NCBI GenBank assembly: GCA_023362775.1
Contig: JALMGJ010000012.1
Coordinates: 18,055,501 to 18,119,500 of the forward strand
Source: Charina bottae
Lineage: Eukaryota; Chordata; Lepidosauria; Squamata; Charinaidae
Reading direction: 5' to 3'
DNA length: 64,000 bases
The notes below the pieces were generated by a model, which worked only from the letters and a program-made list of their open reading frames with translations, ran no database searches and was not told the DNA's origin. The position numbers and the translations under genes were made by a program. This document shows positions 63,573 to 64,000 of the stretch, piece after piece (position 1 is the first letter of the stretch; every line of letters starts with the position of its first letter).

Positions 63573-64000
63573 GAGCATGTGAAAAAGCCTTCATGTCATC
63601 ATTCAGATGTAGTGTAGCCCCTTCCATACACCAAAGACTGTTCCCCACTGCTGAGTTGAAGTGGTCTCCACCAATCCCTGAGCTGACAGAAAGCTGGCCA
63701 GATGCTGCCCCCCTTGCCAGTCCTGATCCTGCTTCTATTGGCTCTCATCCCAATCTTTGCAGCCCATGATAAGCAAAGGGAGTGCCTGAGCCCTCCCTCT
63801 TCGGCATGTCACCACCGGCCAGTGGGAAAACGCATCTGACAATCATGACATGTCTCAGGAATGGGATGTGGGGCAGGTTGGACCCCAGGACCCTGCCAAG
63901 TATCTGCTCCCACACCCCTTTCCTTCAAGACTTCGATAAAGTGCTTTTACAGACCAAGTAGGAGTCCCAGAGGGGAGGGAGACACTTAACAGCAGTTGCA
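63573..64000. other. No recognisable feature
   Basis: A 174-codon frame (63245-63769) runs through the palindrome and is not a credible gene. The last 250 bp could be part of an element truncated by the window edge. Confidence 0.35.

Noticed and set aside
63032..63769. Two consecutive frames near the right edge, considered as exons of a neighbouring gene
   Set aside because: No family motif or convincing splice context; the second runs through a 157-bp transposon palindrome.

Overview
The window is a stretch of vertebrate chromosome, most likely from a squamate reptile (lizard or snake). The evidence is a single intact vertebrate gene with long introns, plus the repeat community: RTE/BovB LINEs, L1, CR1 and L2-type LINEs, an R4-type LINE, two families of tRNA-derived SINEs (one Sauria-SINE-like, whose 3' tail resembles the BovB 3' end), many short hAT elements, a Penelope-like element, Ty3/gypsy and Ty1/copia remnants, and long microsatellites. 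The species cannot be named from sequence alone.

The one host gene is the prolactin receptor, PRLR, on the + strand from about 16.45 kb to 46.18 kb. Twelve exons (one signal-peptide exon, eight ectodomain exons, one transmembrane exon, two cytoplasmic exons) join with consistent phases into an uninterrupted 824-codon frame. The ectodomain is present twice in tandem: four exons at 26.0-34.7 kb encode a membrane-distal cytokine-receptor module and four exons at 36.8-40.3 kb encode a membrane-proximal one, with matching phases and nearly equal exon lengths. The membrane-proximal copy keeps the family's ligand-contact and WSxWS residues; the distal copy has lost several. The promoter and most of the 5' UTR lie outside what can be recognised.

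Region by region. 0-5 kb: two copies of an internally deleted L1-like element carrying a small ORF. 5-9 kb: R4-type and old BovB fragments, SINEs, and an hAT element hosting a Penelope-type palindrome. 9.8-12.8 kb: adjacent GC-rich hAT MITEs and an inverted pair of copia remnants, one interrupted by another MITE. 13-17 kb: BovB and CR1 fragments, SINEs, PRLR signal-peptide exon. 17.9-22.6 kb: a chromodomain-type gypsy element with 5-bp target duplications, 446-bp 3' LTR, and deleted RT. 23-46 kb: PRLR body with intronic insertions, including a third L1-like mini-ORF element, a BovB inside a SINE, an LTR inside a hAT element, a SINE carrying 5'-transduced flank, and a Penelope 3' end with a hammerhead-ribozyme-like core. 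46.7-47.6 kb: a SINE expanded into a 102-bp minisatellite. 48-55 kb: an L2-type 3' end, SINEs and a probable solo LTR. 55.3-60.4 kb: an L1 ORF2 fragment and a nearly full-length but dead BovB. 60.4-64 kb: SINEs, microsatellites and a second Penelope-type palindrome.

No host gene other than PRLR could be supported. The transposons do not act together as a system. Their nesting and target-site duplications give a readable insertion history, and twelve hAT-type insertions share a target preference (TA at positions 4-5 of the 8-bp duplication in eleven of twelve).
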